From assembly GCA_026260175.1 (NCBI GenBank), contig JAKCWW010000771.1, positions 1 through 64,000 of the forward strand: a stretch of 64,000 bases of DNA, written 5' to 3'. The notes under the pieces are model-generated. The model did not search any database, was not told the DNA's origin, and was given only the letters and a program-made list of their open reading frames with translations. Of this stretch, positions 12,411 through 24,839 are shown one piece after another (the first letter of the stretch is position 1; each line of letters begins with the position of its first letter). The position numbers were made by a program, and so were the translations under genes. The stretch is from Reticulitermes lucifugus (Eukaryota; Arthropoda; Insecta; Blattodea; Rhinotermitidae).

Positions 12411-13305
12411 AACTAATTGTGCGAAAACTGTTGTACATACCTGAAGAATTTACTTTGTTTTGGAAGACCCTATAAAGTTTCAAGTGCATAATCTAAACGT
12501 TTTAAAATAACCAATTGCTAATAGCGGTTACAGGACGCGGCATGACCTGCAGTGTGTAGTAATAATTACACATGCGTAGAATGACATTAAAATCAATCAC
12601 CGGCAAGCCTAGCCTTTTATCAAAGTAATTGTCCCATTCCATTTAAATCCCTATTGTCTATAAAACTTCCAGGGGGTCCATATGTTTCATAACATTAATT
12701 TGTTGAGCACTCCCATTATATTTACGTTCGAAGAGCAAAAAATTCCATTCAGTGGTAAGTGTAATGAATGTTAAGCTTTTGGTTCAACAGGACAGGGTTA
12801 GGTGTTTTTGTTCTGCGGTCCAATTTCGTTAATATTTGTGGGTGAATAATAATTCAGAACATGAAGGAACAGGAGGAACTGGAATGGACGTGTGAAAGGT
12901 TGTAACATCACGGGAGCAGCGTAAAACAAGAAAACAAAAACAAGGCAAAAAGGAGCTTCTACTGTGCCATCTGTGAAATACGAAAATATTGCAGCTTTTG
13001 TTATGATGCACTGACTTCCGGAAAACTCATGTGCGCCACTTAATTCCTCGCAGGGGCAAAAATATGCGTAAGTTCGGATGGAATTATTTTAAAAGTTACC
13101 TCACTTACTGTTTCTGTCCGTCAAGTTGCGGGAAAGTGATAACTTGTCATGCAGGGTCCAACTCTAAGCACGTGCACCTCTTATGGTCAGAACAGGGTTT
13201 TGATATTGTTGGAACATAGACTTGCCAATGAACTGCCTCACCTCCGTCTCAAAACTCCCAAAGCGGCGGGCGGGCATTGGTTCGCACTGGCCTGCAGCGC
13301 CTCCC
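12411..13305. other. no gene seen
   Basis: No supported features. Confidence 0.5.
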
Positions 13306-13570
13306 AAGGTAAAGATAATTTGTCCATGTACATGCCATGAAGACATATGCGAGAGTAGGGGTATAGTTCCACTCATTCTTAACCTCGGCACTAGACAGAG
13401 GTGATTGATAAATTTCAGGCCCCGTTCGCTCTGTTCTGGGGAAAAGAGCCCCAGTTAACCATTAAATAGGAGGCTGCGTGGACTCCAGAGAAAGGCCAGA
13501 CTCTTTGGAGCAAAAGAGAAAAAGAAAAACTCTTACTCTGCTGGGAATTTGACCACTATTCGAGCGCCAT
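13306..13570 (-). mobile_element. SINE family 1 copy, diverged
   Basis: The minus-strand tail starts at the left ('aaggtaaag'), followed by 'catgccatgaagac', 'ctcggcactagac' and 'ggggaaaagagcccc'. The expected B-box position reads 'gggaatttgaccac', which is degraded. The last third contains an A-rich interruption near 13510-13530. It is an old, inactive copy. Confidence 0.75.
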
Positions 13571-15413
13571 AGAAAAAAATTAATAAACACTAAAACTCAG
13601 AATGCAATCAGAACCTCCGTGTTTATTTGCGTGTTCAAGTAATGTCGTATTATATATTAAATAAAGGACGTAACTCGAGCACATTTACTACATGTGCACA
13701 CATTAGCCTGAAACGCATTGGCTGACCCGTTCTATTTCATCATATCCCAATTGACAACACGTGACAGGGAATGGACGTTTTTTTGAGCGCTGCTGTAAGA
13801 ACTAAAGGAACAAGTGAGTGTGCTTTTTATTTCACTTCGAACAAACAAAGTCTTGAAATAAAATGAGAACTGTACATATTGGTAATTATAAACTAACAAA
13901 AACGTACCGTCCAGAGGATTTTTAACGTCGTTCTTTACAAAGTGAATTTAACACGCTTTACTGAAAAAGATCACACACGCACTTTGTAGAAGTAAGAGCA
14001 GGTAGTGGTAAGTCATTTAAAATACAGAACGATATGCCTGGGTAAATACCATTGTAGTACTAGGACGACGTTTGGAACGAAACTTTACCATTACGTGTCA
14101 TTACATTTTCCTTCAGCGCCCTTTGGGAATTTTCATTAGACTCGGTAAAACAGCGACTAGCGAGTCACAAAAGACTGTATTATACCCGTATGACGCTGGA
14201 AGACTGAATTTTGTGGTACAATGTTTGTATTATAATCCTCAAACAAAAACGAGCATCCGTCATTGACGTAATGTATTTCGGGTTTCACAAGCAGTAGACA
14301 GCCAAGTTTCCATACCCAAGTAGCAATAAACAATATCTCTGTAACAGGTAACCATACAAATTGCAAGGTTCAAGTACCAATTTTTCTTCAGTGTGACCCG
14401 TCGCCATGCCTACGTTCTATGGCATTGTTGTTCCTGCGTCACTATTTCGAATGACAGCCATGTTTGCACTGCTGATAAACACGAGATTAAAAAGTACAAG
14501 ATAAACAGAAGGAAACTAGTGGCATGATGTTAAGACTAATTTGCAAAATACAATGATTATTCTTCGATTCTTTAATGGGAAATGTTATAAGGAGATGTAC
14601 GTAGTGTACTTATATATATAGTGTATATATAGTGTACTAGTATATTCCTGCAGGTAATGAGTATTCATTAATTCCTGTGCTTAAAGTCCCGTATAATGCA
14701 TGAAACTGGCGACTGCGAAGTAGCACTTGCACTCCTACCCCTTGCAACAGACGCATGAAAATCAAGGTCCTTACACAAATACAGATAATGATTATACAAA
14801 TTCGAGTATATTTTTCTTTGCCTTATTTTTATTATTATTTGGAATTTTTGTTTATTCCCATTTATTCCTTAATTGGGTGTTCTCTGTAGTTGACGGACTG
14901 ATTAAAACAGATTAAATTTTACAGCAGATCTCATACTTTTATTTTCCAGCTTTACCCCACAAATAACACTGTTAAATCTTCGTTTCCAAATTATCATTAA
15001 ACTACACAAAAACATTAAACAATTATATTCTCAATCACAGATGAACCAGTTTGAATGTGGTATGCGTCAGTAATACAAGTTTTCTAAAAAGACTTCAACG
15101 AGCTACGTCAACAAACAAGGCTAAAGTTCGTGCCAATCTCAGATCAGGTCTATACTTGTGTAATAACGGTGTTTCTTACTGACATATGTCGCGTACTATG
15201 CTGTACATGTGTCGGACAGGTTGCTCGTGAAGGCTTCGCAAATTAATCGTTAGGGTTTGACGGTACTAACACAGGACAACAACTTCAGTCAGACGAGAGA
15301 AGTTGTTAGGAAGCTACGAACAGTGTCGCAAATTTTCGTAGAGCTAATATTGTATTTACAAGTACGGCATACTGAATACAAAACACTTCTGATTTCAAGA
15401 TTTGAATTCCAAA
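13571..15413. other. no gene seen
   Basis: AT-rich spacer. A short TATATA-rich stretch lies near 14610-14640. No gene was recognised. Confidence 0.5.
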
Positions 15414-16236
15414 TGCAATTGGATATGGACCTTACTCAGACTAATAAATCTTCAGGCAGTTAGATATGGAACCTAGTCAGGCTAATAAATACTCAGGCAA
15501 TTGGATATAAACCCTAACGAGACTCATAAATCTTCAGGAAATTGGATATGGACCCTAGTCAGACTAATAAATCTTCAGACAATTGGATACGCACTCCAGT
15601 AAAACTAAGAAATATTCAGGCAATTGGATATAGACCCTAGTGAGAATAATAAATCTTTAGACAATTGGATATGGACCCTACTCACAACAATAAATCTTCA
15701 GACAATTTGATATGCACCCCCAGTAAAACTAAGAAATAATCAGACAATTGAATAAGGACCCTAGTGAGAATAATAAATCTTCAGGCAATTGGATATGGAC
15801 CCTAGTCAGGCTAATAAATCTTCAGACAATTGGATATGCACTCCAGTAAAACTAAGAAATATTCAGGCAATTGGATATAGACTCTATTGAGAATAATAAA
15901 TCTTCAGGAAATTGGATATGGACCCTAGTCAGCTAATAAATCTTCAGAAAATTGGATATGGACCCTACTCAAGACTAATAAATCTTCAGACAATTTGATA
16001 TGGACCCTAATCAGACTAATAAATCTTCAGACAATTGGATATGCACCCCAGTAAAACTATAAAATAATCAGACAATAGGATATGGACCCTAGTGAGAAAA
16101 ATAAATCTTCAGCAAATTGGATATGGACCCTAGTGACACTTACAGATCTTCAGAAAATTAAATGTGGACCCTAGCGAGACTAATAAATCTTCAGACAATT
16201 GGATATGGACCCTAGCCAAACTATAAATCTTCAGGT
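15414..16236. repeat. 41-bp tandem array with about 20 monomers
   Basis: A satellite-like array with a period of about 41 bases. A typical monomer contains 'caattggatatggaccct', then 'agtcagactaataaatc', then 'ttcag'. Monomers differ by substitutions and by 1-2 base indels. Two variants are recognisable. One reads 'tgcac(t/c)cc' then 'agtaaaacta'. The other reads 'gagaataataaatc'. The first occurs four times and is always followed directly by the second, or a close derivative of it. There is no open frame through the array and no sign of a host gene. Confidence 0.95.
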
Positions 16237-17764
16237 TGAGCCTTAACATCTTCACGCCTGTAAACATTAGGATTATGTTCTTCTGGTTTAAAATGCCGTG
16301 CGGTTTCATTGTATATCAACGTTTATGTATTACACTGTATCCGTCTTAAAAGTAAAGCCGGCCCTTCAGATGGAAGCAGATGTTCCTACGAAAATTGTTA
16401 ACAACCTACTAAAGCACATGGTGTGACCAGCCAGCAAAACTAAAACGTTAAAACATTTCAGATTTCATAAAAGCTCGATAATTTTTTCTCGGAGTACGTA
16501 TGAGCTTCTCAACACGGGCTCTGTCCCACGGCGTTAATGAAGTTAAGTGTTGTCGAGTCTGCCAATCAGAAACACATCTAAAACCTTAGCATACCCTATT
16601 AAAAATTCACATTTCATTTATTTTTATTTTACGCACTTATTGATTATCAAGTACTTCGTAAACGCAATGGAATTCTCCTTGGGTAGTTAGCAGTCGCTCA
16701 GTTTCTCTAGAAATTTCTTGCCTTTTATGTAGGCTTCAACTCATTATATAGCATATTTTTATTGTATAGACCATTGTTACAGGCCAAATATATTAGTCTT
16801 ATCAAGATTTAAATTCTTTAAAGTATTCCTGATATAGGTGCAACTTTGTATCAAGTTATACACACTATTCTAAATACGACACAGACACATCATTGTGGTA
16901 ACTTTTTACGTAATATTTTAATACAGACGTAACTTTGAAACCATGTTTTGCATAACATTCTTGCCCAAAACGTTCGAGTAATAAACATTTAGACAACTCT
17001 CTTCGTCCAGAGGAATGGAGTTTGATTTAACAAATTGAAGGTATCCGGAGTGGACTGGACAAATACGTGTATTTCCACTTCATTACAGAAAGGTAAATAC
17101 AGAATCTGCGGCACATACGGATAAAGCTCAGTTCCTATCTACATTACATTTTCCTAAATAGATCTGCGATCGAAAATCAAGTAAATTATATAAAAAACAC
17201 CGTTGGTTTGCAAAGCAAAAAACTTAACATATATTAACATGTATTAACATATAAACAGCACGAATGTGTCCACTTAGCAGGTTATCATTCAACGCATTTC
17301 TTAGAAAGCAATGTTAAGACTACCTTATGAGATACTGAAACACAATTTTAAATGAAAGCACGAAATTCTTGTAATTTATTCCACTGACTGTTTTAAACAA
17401 ACCTACCTAAAACAACTATAAAGAGCAGTCCCATTAACCTGGTGCACTTCATGTGTCGAGGTTCAGAGAGGATACGTTAAAAACACATTCTTCATATATA
17501 TTTTATTTCAAGATAAATATTTTTCACAATATGTCGAGCATTAGTCACGTTATCACTTTAGATTTTCCTGGATAAATACCTTTATAACATTCTTTGTAAG
17601 ATATAGTCCCACATAAAATTTCAGTCCATATTTCTTCTTATAGCGTATGTTGATACGGTTGCATTGTGGATGCTATCGATTACAGCCTTAACAGCGTCTT
17701 AACATCGAGTTTCAAGGACTGCATGCATATACTTGCAGTATCTAGAAATTCATTCATGTATTGC
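16237..17764. other. no gene seen
   Basis: AT-rich spacer without supported features. Confidence 0.5.
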
Positions 17765-17769
17765 TATAA

Positions 17770-18215
17770 TATTGCCTGTTTTGTACGGGTGTGAAACTTG
17801 GTCTCTCACACTAAGGGAATAACACACACTGAAGGCTTTCGAGAACAGGGTGGAAAGAAGTAAAAGACTGTTGAAGAGACTTAAATAATGAGGAAATTCA
17901 TGATTCTAACATCTCGCTAAATATTATTAGGCTGACTAAATCCAGGAGCATGAGATAGGCGGGGCATGCCGCACGGATGGGGAAGTGTGGGAAGACATAC
18001 AGTTTTCAGTTGAATAATTTGAAGGAAAGACACTGTTCGGAAGAATTAGGCGTAGACATGAGATAATATCAATATGTATCCTACAGAATTAGAATGGGAG
18101 AGTGTGGAGTACATTACTTTGGTTCAGGATAGAAACACTTGTAAATTCGGTTATGAAAGCTCAGGTTCCATAAAGTGCGGGACTTACATACATGGCTGAG
18201 GAACTCTGCGCATCA
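17770..18215 (+). pseudogene. LINE 3' ORF remnant, family A
   Basis: The plus strand encodes VLYGCETWSLTLRE, a stop, then HTLKAFENRV. This is the C-terminal region typical of a very common arthropod non-LTR retrotransposon family. Further on, SLNIIRL and GHAARMGK continue the same protein with stops and frameshifts. LVNSVMKAQVP-like sequence marks its very end near 18150. It is the longest family A piece in the window, about 150 codons of the C-terminus. The endonuclease and reverse transcriptase domains are missing, as expected from 5' truncation during target-primed reverse transcription. Confidence 0.85.
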
Positions 18216-18216
18216 G

Positions 18217-18385
18217 AGGTGCACAAGTTTCCAAAAATCTAGGAGCCACCTCAAACTTCTAGGCTCCAGAAGGGTGACACGAAGCAAATTCCATACTGAG
18301 GACTCACAAATATTAGGCGTCAACATGAAAATTTAGTCGCCACAGCGATCTGGCGACCGGGATTTGTGCACCCATATTTTAGCTT
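18217..18385. mobile_element. possible small hAT-like non-autonomous element
   Basis: Inverted ends can be seen: 'cagaggtgcacaag' at the left and 'tttgtgcaccc' at the right. The left end fits the CAGRGGTG-type terminus known for hAT transposons. Inside are several variants of a 'ctaggMgYc' motif in both orientations. The 8-bp target duplication expected for hAT is not evident and the right end is imperfect. The assignment is therefore tentative. Confidence 0.35.
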
Positions 18386-19303
18386 CTCAAAAACAAGTCT
18401 CCTATGTGGACTATATTGCCTGGAAATGTAGGGATGATTGGTGAATGATTAATTTGCAGTGACTTGAAAGAAGCCGGTCGTTCCCTAATTAAGACACTGT
18501 CCTGAAATTTAGGTGGAAGGACTGACAAAAACCACGGGATTACTCAGTCGGTGTCACCGACATTCTGACCGATATTCCAACCAAGCCAGTCTTGAATACG
18601 AGTCTGTAGAGTTACAGTTGAAGCAACCTGCTATTAAATGATTATTAAATTAGCTAGAAGCCTCAAGAAAGAACTTCAACACAAAAGGTTACAGCCTGAA
18701 CAGTAACTTAATAGGTAAGCTAACAGAAACGTAATTAAAAACAACAACGGAGAAAAATGTTATTGCACCTCGTAGCAATTTCACGAAAGACTTTCAAACA
18801 CTGTGAAGCAAGCACGTCATAATCAAGTTAACGATTTTCAAATCAGCATCGACAAACTATGGAAACTTGTACCTCAATCACCTGTTTACATTCAAGCAAT
18901 CTTAAATTCCATTAAATTTCTGGTTATCGTTTAGTAATTTTGATATATATAAAGACCAAAATTATACGTTAAGCTATGTAGGCCACCTAATCGTAAATTC
19001 ATACCCACTTTATATTCAAAGTAGATTTCAGTACCGCACATATTAGCCTGATATCAGCCTTCGGGAGGGATTTCATTTCCCTTCTTTTGCTGTAGGAATA
19101 ACTTAAAGGATTGGGTTCAAGAGTAACGCAATTTTGTCGATTACCTACCTGCATAATCGATAGATAGAGGTGCAGATTGCAGTAAGAAGGGATTAAGTGT
19201 CCATTTCAGTGTTGCATCAATTGGATCTATATTGCGTATATTGCTTGGTTTGAAGAAGAAGAAACCAATAAAATTAAAACAAGGAAGAAAGAAAGAAGCG
19301 AGT

Positions 19304-19330
19304 AAAGAAAGAAAGAAAGAAAGAAAGAAG
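19304..19330. repeat. (AAAG)n microsatellite
   Basis: A short tetranucleotide tract of six to seven AAAG units, preceded by a less regular GAAA-rich stretch. Confidence 0.85.
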
Positions 19331-20342
19331 GGGAATCGTCTGTTTCGTTTTCTCGTCCGATACTAATTGGAATAATTTCAACCAAAGCGTACCAAAGTTA
19401 TCACAGTTACTGAATATCACGTATATAACCAAGTTCGACTACTTAGCTTCAACAGCAAAACTCATAAGTTATAGAATATTTAAAACGTTTTGCGTTAGAA
19501 TTGACCCGGACAAGAAAAAGCTAAAGAGAGGTTTAAAGTAAGAGACCAACTAGTCACTTGTATTCACAAAACTTTTTACGAGTCTAGAGCCCAACTTTGA
19601 GCATTGATGGGCGTTTATCCTGCCGAAAGATTCTTGGGTAATGAATTTAGAGATAAGAAGAAGGGACAAGAAAAGTTGAGCAAAACGCACAAAATTTCTG
19701 AAGCACCTGTAGAAGACGGAATAATACAACCGGGAAAATTATTCCACAAACCTATTCTTATCGGATAGTTCAGTCATATCGGAAGGTCTGTATGGAAAAA
19801 CCACTTGAAAGTTAGCATATACTTTGCGTATACGTTTATACATAACGGTTAGAAAGTTTCGCAAAATAATACATTTCATTTCTTTTGTAAATGCTATTCG
19901 ACTTTTACCTTAGCTAAGTTTCCAAAGTGCAAACTGAAATTATGTTAAAATAGATCTTAATGAAAAGGCATTGGGAGTGTGAATTTGATGAAAATGAGGT
20001 GCAGCCAATAGCGGGATCCTGTTCACATGTTAAAGAACCTGCAAGGTTTACAGTAGGGTGAAAGTTTTTTGAAGAACTGCCTTACTGTAAGCATCTCAAG
20101 AGGGGTTTTATTTTACCAAGTTACAATGTACAGCGGCATAAATTCAATATGCCTTCAATACGATAGACGAACAAAGTACACTACTTAAAGGATGTTATTT
20201 CAAATCCAATAGCTGCATTTGTCTTTAAATTTGTCCATTATTTGTAGCTATATATATGGAATAATGTTTTTTTAGCAGTAACAATTTCATAACACACTGT
20301 GACCGTGTACAGCAGTCTATTAAGACAGAGAGATCAAGAAAA

Positions 20343-20374
20343 TACGCTATTTAAAACGCGTTTTAAGTAGCGTA
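20343..20374. repeat. 32-base palindrome
   Basis: The left half 'tacgctatttaaaacg' and right half 'cgttttaagtagcgta' pair almost completely, with no spacer. It is too short to classify. It could be the centre of a decayed foldback element. Confidence 0.75.
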
Positions 20375-21109
20375 CTTTGCTGGTCACATTATCTTATTGT
20401 ACTGATGTAGGCGGTCAAAATGTGCTATAGAATTACTTTCAATGTTTATCCACACGACCCCAAATTTTGAAGTTTGGAAAAAGGAAGGACATTTCCTTTC
20501 TACAGGACATGCCTTCCGTCATTCCCATGATTCAGCTTTAGACTTGGATAAAATAAATTAAAAACATAAAATGGCAGGGTTAATACTTCCGTACACCGAG
20601 TCCTACACCGTAAGTGCCTAAATCCACAGATTAAATCTGATTCAATAAATATAAACGTCTGGTGACAAACGTAGCACTAATAACGGCGTAATGGTCAGAA
20701 GATTCAAGTCTTCTGAGGTGAAACGCCTAGTAGACTGGTAAGTAGTTATCGACGTTTCAGTGGTTACTTTAAGCTCCGATGCTCCATAGCAATAACACTA
20801 GCTGCTTCACAGTCAGTGCGATGTTACTGTACTGCTAAAACTTTGCATATTGTGGTCCACTTTGCCTCGAATCTTATGTTGGACCTCAAGTGAACTAGAG
20901 GACACAAACCACATTTTTAATTCTGATTCTGTAAACAGATTTACAAATTTTGCTGCAATGATTCAACGATAACAAGGAGACTTCCAGAAGAGTACAATGC
21001 ATTGTTAAAGCTTACATTAAATAAATTAAAAGTCGACTGGCAATAACAAAAGCAGCATGTAACTAAGATTCCGAGAAGTACTGGTCATTGTTGATATCAG
21101 CACGTTCTA

Positions 21110-21796
21110 CAGAGTGATGCAGGAGAAAATGTCAATACCAATTTTGGGAGGTGATAATTTCGGTCATTGTGAGAAAAACGTATACATTAACATGTGTCTA
21201 ATTCTGAATGGTTACCGAGATAGAGCTGTTTAAATCTCCAAATACAAAAGCATTTTCAATGGTAACAAAGACAGAAAAATTACTTACTGTTAATTTTATT
21301 TCTTTTAATTTAAAGTTTAATTGACAAATTTGTTACACAGAAATAACAAAGTTTTTACACACAAATGACAAATTTGTTACACAGAAATAAAAAATTTGTT
21401 ACACACAAATTACAATTTTTTACACACAAATGACAAATTTGTTACACAGAAATAAAACATTTGTTACAGTTCACAATAAGTATTCGAAACCCTCAACGAC
21501 AACCTCAATGCACTTTGCAACTAATGTGTGAAGCTCGCTGTTGTTTGAGTTCATCTTCACGTTTATTTATGCAGGCAGCAGCAGTCAAAATGCAAGTGGT
21601 GTAGCCACCTTTCTTTTGTAAACTTCGTCCTTCATTCAAACCTACAGACAAATATAAAGGAGTTAGGTCTGGAGATTCAGAGAGCTCTATCTACGTAATC
21701 ATTCAGAATTAAATACATGTTCATACGAACATTTTTCTCACAATTACCGATAATATCACCTCACACAATACTGACCTTTCTTCGTGAATCACTCTG
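21110..21796 (-). mobile_element. 687-bp TA-flanked DNA transposon with about 120-bp inverted ends
   Basis: The left end (21110-21232) starts CAGAGTGATGC. The right end (21675-21796) ends ATCACTCTG, and the two pair as inverted repeats over about 120 bases. Shared blocks are 'attgtgagaaaaa' and 'taattctgaatg'. TA dinucleotides flank both ends (21108-21109 and 21797-21798), as known for IS630/Tc1/mariner insertion. On the minus strand near 21550-21470 the interior reads SELHTLVAKCIEV, then GFEYLL and a stop, resembling a transposase C-terminal tail. The catalytic part is gone and a minisatellite occupies the interior. It is a non-autonomous internal-deletion derivative. Confidence 0.85.
21323..21469. 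repeat. 44-bp minisatellite inside the TA-flanked transposon
   Basis: Repeats begin 'gacaaatttgttacacag' at 21323, 21367 and 21432, giving 44-base units made of two related 22-base halves. One extra half unit lies before the third copy. The array lies wholly within the element at 21110-21796. Confidence 0.9.
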
Positions 21797-23911
21797 TATA
21801 AATCAAATTCACTTCCACTTACAGAACTCAAAATTTTACTTTCTGCTTCCAGTCGATAGATACAGAACGTTTATTCCAAATTCACGGACGGGGAGCAAAG
21901 GTCTATCTCAGAATTATATAGGCCCGTGTTTTACCTATAATATCACATTTCGGATGTAATGACGAACTTTTTTAACTCAGTTCATCCAGGAAAATAATGA
22001 CGAAGTAACTTACGATATATCATGGCTACTACAATCCACAGGGTACCCGATAATTTCCCGTTCGAAGACCCATAAGTAGTTCAGAAAGCATCGTAGCATA
22101 ACATATATAATGTATGTATATATATATGTTTCCACACTGAGTAAAATACTGACGACCGTTACCCGGAATAAAGCGTTACAGCAGCCAGAGAGAAATTAAA
22201 AGCAACCGCTATACAAGGATCTGTTATGTGCTTTCACTACATTTGTCACAGTTGCTACACCAGTATTATTACTGATTTATTTACAATACATTTAATTTTT
22301 TTCTCCTAAAACAACACCCATGTGTGCAGTCAACAGAGTTTTGTGTATACACATGAATAAACACTTCCATGCCATAGAAAAAAAGTGACTTCTCCAATAT
22401 CAATAACTCAAAACGTAATCTCCACGATTTTCAATTTATCGCAAACGAAGCTGAATATAAAACATTTAATCTGCGCGATATGATCTATGATGTTGTGTCA
22501 CTAAACACTCATCGAATCATGTTTACAAGAGGGAAAAAAGAAAGTTCTCACTGCACTTCAAACATTTGTGACTTTTACCAAAAGGAAAATTTTGGGTCTA
22601 CAAGGACGACAAAAATCAAAGTACCCAAACATAACACTCACACTGCTTTTGGTTTGTTTTTGACGCTCTATATACCTGAGTCTGGTAACTTACTAAATCT
22701 TCACTTACAAAAATTAATCACTTATATCTTCTCATTTACCAGCTAAAAAAATCAGTTACTAAGACGCAAATGAAGTGAAAGCATCAGCTTGTTAAGTTCA
22801 GTGTGTGGTTCATATACTTGCAGAAAATAAAACAAGTTACAAAGCACGTTACATATAAAACAGTTCAAGATTACCTAACAGTCACGTTTGCCACAATGGT
22901 TGTTTTTAATCGTTGCTTATTGCTACCTCCGATGTCAAGCACAAATTCCTGGTATCGCTTAATTTGAGTTTCGAAAGTTTCGTATTTTCTTTTTCAACAT
23001 AGCACGTACAACAAATCCTTCACATATTAAACGTTTTCATTATAAGAATACGATGTTAGACACTGTCCATGATCTGAGATATCTTTAGTATCCACAGTGT
23101 TTCAAAGACTGGCGCTGCTTCCATGAGTATCATCAAATCTACGTGTTTAGTCCACCAGATAGACAGACTACGTTTAGCTCAATGGAGTTGAAGACAGCGC
23201 ACTTAAGAAGATTGAAAGAACACTTCATCTGCCAAACTTTTCTTCTTTCGCATTGCCAATTATGAAGGACAGTGACCAGCACATTCACAATGTGTATGCA
23301 GGTGTTGCGTCAATCACGCACTCGGCTTCACCTTTGACGTAAGTGCGGCTGAGTTTTCTATTGCGTGGAGAGTGGATACCATATCCACCAGCCACTCGTC
23401 CCGGAAGCTGAGAAAAAGACCATCTTGCATCCGTCAGAAAGTGACCTACTAGCTTGCCTAATTTTAGATTCTTTAAGCCATCCTTCTTTAAGCCATCCTT
23501 CTTAAGACCACGACTCAAACGCATAGCTAGACACATTATGATCTTCTAGCAGAAGAGAGCACCTGTAAGCTGGAGTATACTGCAAGTCAGTAATGAAATG
23601 CAACCTTACACAATGGAAACGCATAATTACTACATGGTGAGGTGTCTAGTTATCGCACAGGCTAAACGTGAGTGCCTTGTGAATATGACAGGGAAACAGA
23701 AAATAAAACGGATAATCAGACAGATGCGAATGTCCCTTATAAGGATGTAAATGACAAGTGGATCAATATATATTCACTGGTGATGTAATCGTTTGCAGTA
23801 TGACAGCAAAGAAGAACAGGTGCGCTAAATCAACTAACATATTCCCTGGCTGTATGAAACCTCTAAGATACATTGACTTGCATAGATTTTAACGGTAAAT
23901 AAATGTGGAAT
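21797..23911. other. no gene seen
   Basis: AT-rich spacer. A short 14-bp duplication around 23470-23505 gives a repeated KKDGL motif in a chance minus-strand frame. No gene was recognised. Confidence 0.5.
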
Positions 23912-24078
23912 AGAATGGGATGGTGTGAGTGGGATTCATCTGGCTCATAAGAGGTACCAGGCTTTCCTGTCTGCAGTACTGAACCTCGGTATTGCGCTAA
24001 AGGTGGGAAATTATTTCACTGGCTGAGCAACAATTAGATTCTCGGAAATTACTGTGCTTTATGGATTTAGTTATGTAA
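23912..24078 (+). pseudogene. LINE 3'-end remnant, family A
   Basis: A single frame gives IHLAHKRYQAFLSAVLNLGI, then KVGNYFTG, a stop, ATIRFSEITVLYGFS. This follows residue by residue the family A tail (I-x-L-A-Q-D-R, L-V-N-x-V-M-N-L, N-A-G-N-F, F-S-R-R-T-L-L-H-G). Only the last 50 or so codons are left. It sits just upstream of the transposase relic at 24155. Confidence 0.8.
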
Positions 24079-24154
24079 CGTGGAGCATTCACGTGAGTAT
24101 AAAACGTAGTGACTCTTAATTAAAATAAATACAAGGTCAAAAGGGTTTTGTTAG

Positions 24155-24400
24155 CTACGGGAAGAATTACATAAGCTACAGCAGGATGTACCACTGACAA
24201 CGCGACAAACTGTGTGGTTTATGCATGATATACTTCCTGCTTATTTTACTCGGAAAGTGACGCAGTTTTTGGACTTCAGTATCCAGATAAACGGGTAGGG
24301 AAAAACAAACCAGTGTTCTGGCCGCCACGATCTCCGTACCTTAATCCTACCGTATCCGTTGAGCCATCTGAAGGTCGTACTTTACTCGAAAAGAGTCAAC
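24155..24400 (+). pseudogene. DDE transposase relic (IS630/Tc1/mariner superfamily)
   Basis: The frame reads LHKLQQDVPLTTRQTVWFMH, then DILPAYFTRKVTQFLDFS. This corresponds to the segment W-F-M-H-D-G-A-P-A-H-F around the second catalytic aspartate, though the G-A pair has become I-L. After a stop and a frameshift comes FWPPRSPYLNPT, the block holding the third acidic position, where the usual D is replaced by Y (SPYLNP instead of SPDLNP). Lost residues, stops and a frameshift make it non-functional. Inverted ends were not found. A SINE begins about 100 bases downstream. Confidence 0.8.
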
Positions 24401-24506
24401 ATGCGGGACGACCTCTGGCGTTTGTCGAAGCGGCTGGGATTTCTCAGCATACTGGAAATTCTTGGGGTGACAGGGCTCAGTTTGGCATCCATATGAACGG
24501 AGAATA

Positions 24507-24790
24507 AAAGGTAAAGTTCACCCTACAACCTGCCATGAAGGCACAGAGAGGGAGTAGAGGTATAGCTCACTCTTTAAACTCGGCACTAGATGGGGTGGAT
24601 GACTAACGCCACGCCCCTGCCGATTTTACTCGTATCTCAGGGAATGAGCCGGTTCCCACTGTATAGGACACTGGGTTGGCCCCAGGGCCGGTATGGAAGA
24701 GTGCAGAAAATCTGGCCCCCGCCGGGATTCGATCCCCGTATCATCCAGCCCATAGCCAGACGCTATTCCGAATACGTTATCCCGGACCAC
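24507..24790 (-). mobile_element. SINE family 1 copy with target-site duplication
   Basis: A full-length minus-strand copy. It has the tail 'aaaggtaaagttcaccc', 'ccatgaaggc', 'ctcggcactagatgggg', 'ccccagggccgg', then the B-box region (minus strand 'gggatcgaatccc') and the head end 'gtggtccgggataacg'. The direct repeat 'aacggagaata' flanks it at 24496-24506 and 24794-24804. With one mismatch the duplication extends to 14 bases. Intact ends and duplication mark it as one of the younger insertions. Confidence 0.9.
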
Positions 24791-24839
24791 ATAAACGGAG
24801 AATATTTTTGGTAAAATCTGCAAAATATAATAAATAAAT

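Larger units (their letters stand above)
18386..21109. other. no gene seen; microsatellite and small palindrome only
   Basis: No gene was recognised. It contains an (AAAG)n run at about 19304-19330 and a 32-base palindrome at 20343-20374. Confidence 0.5.
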
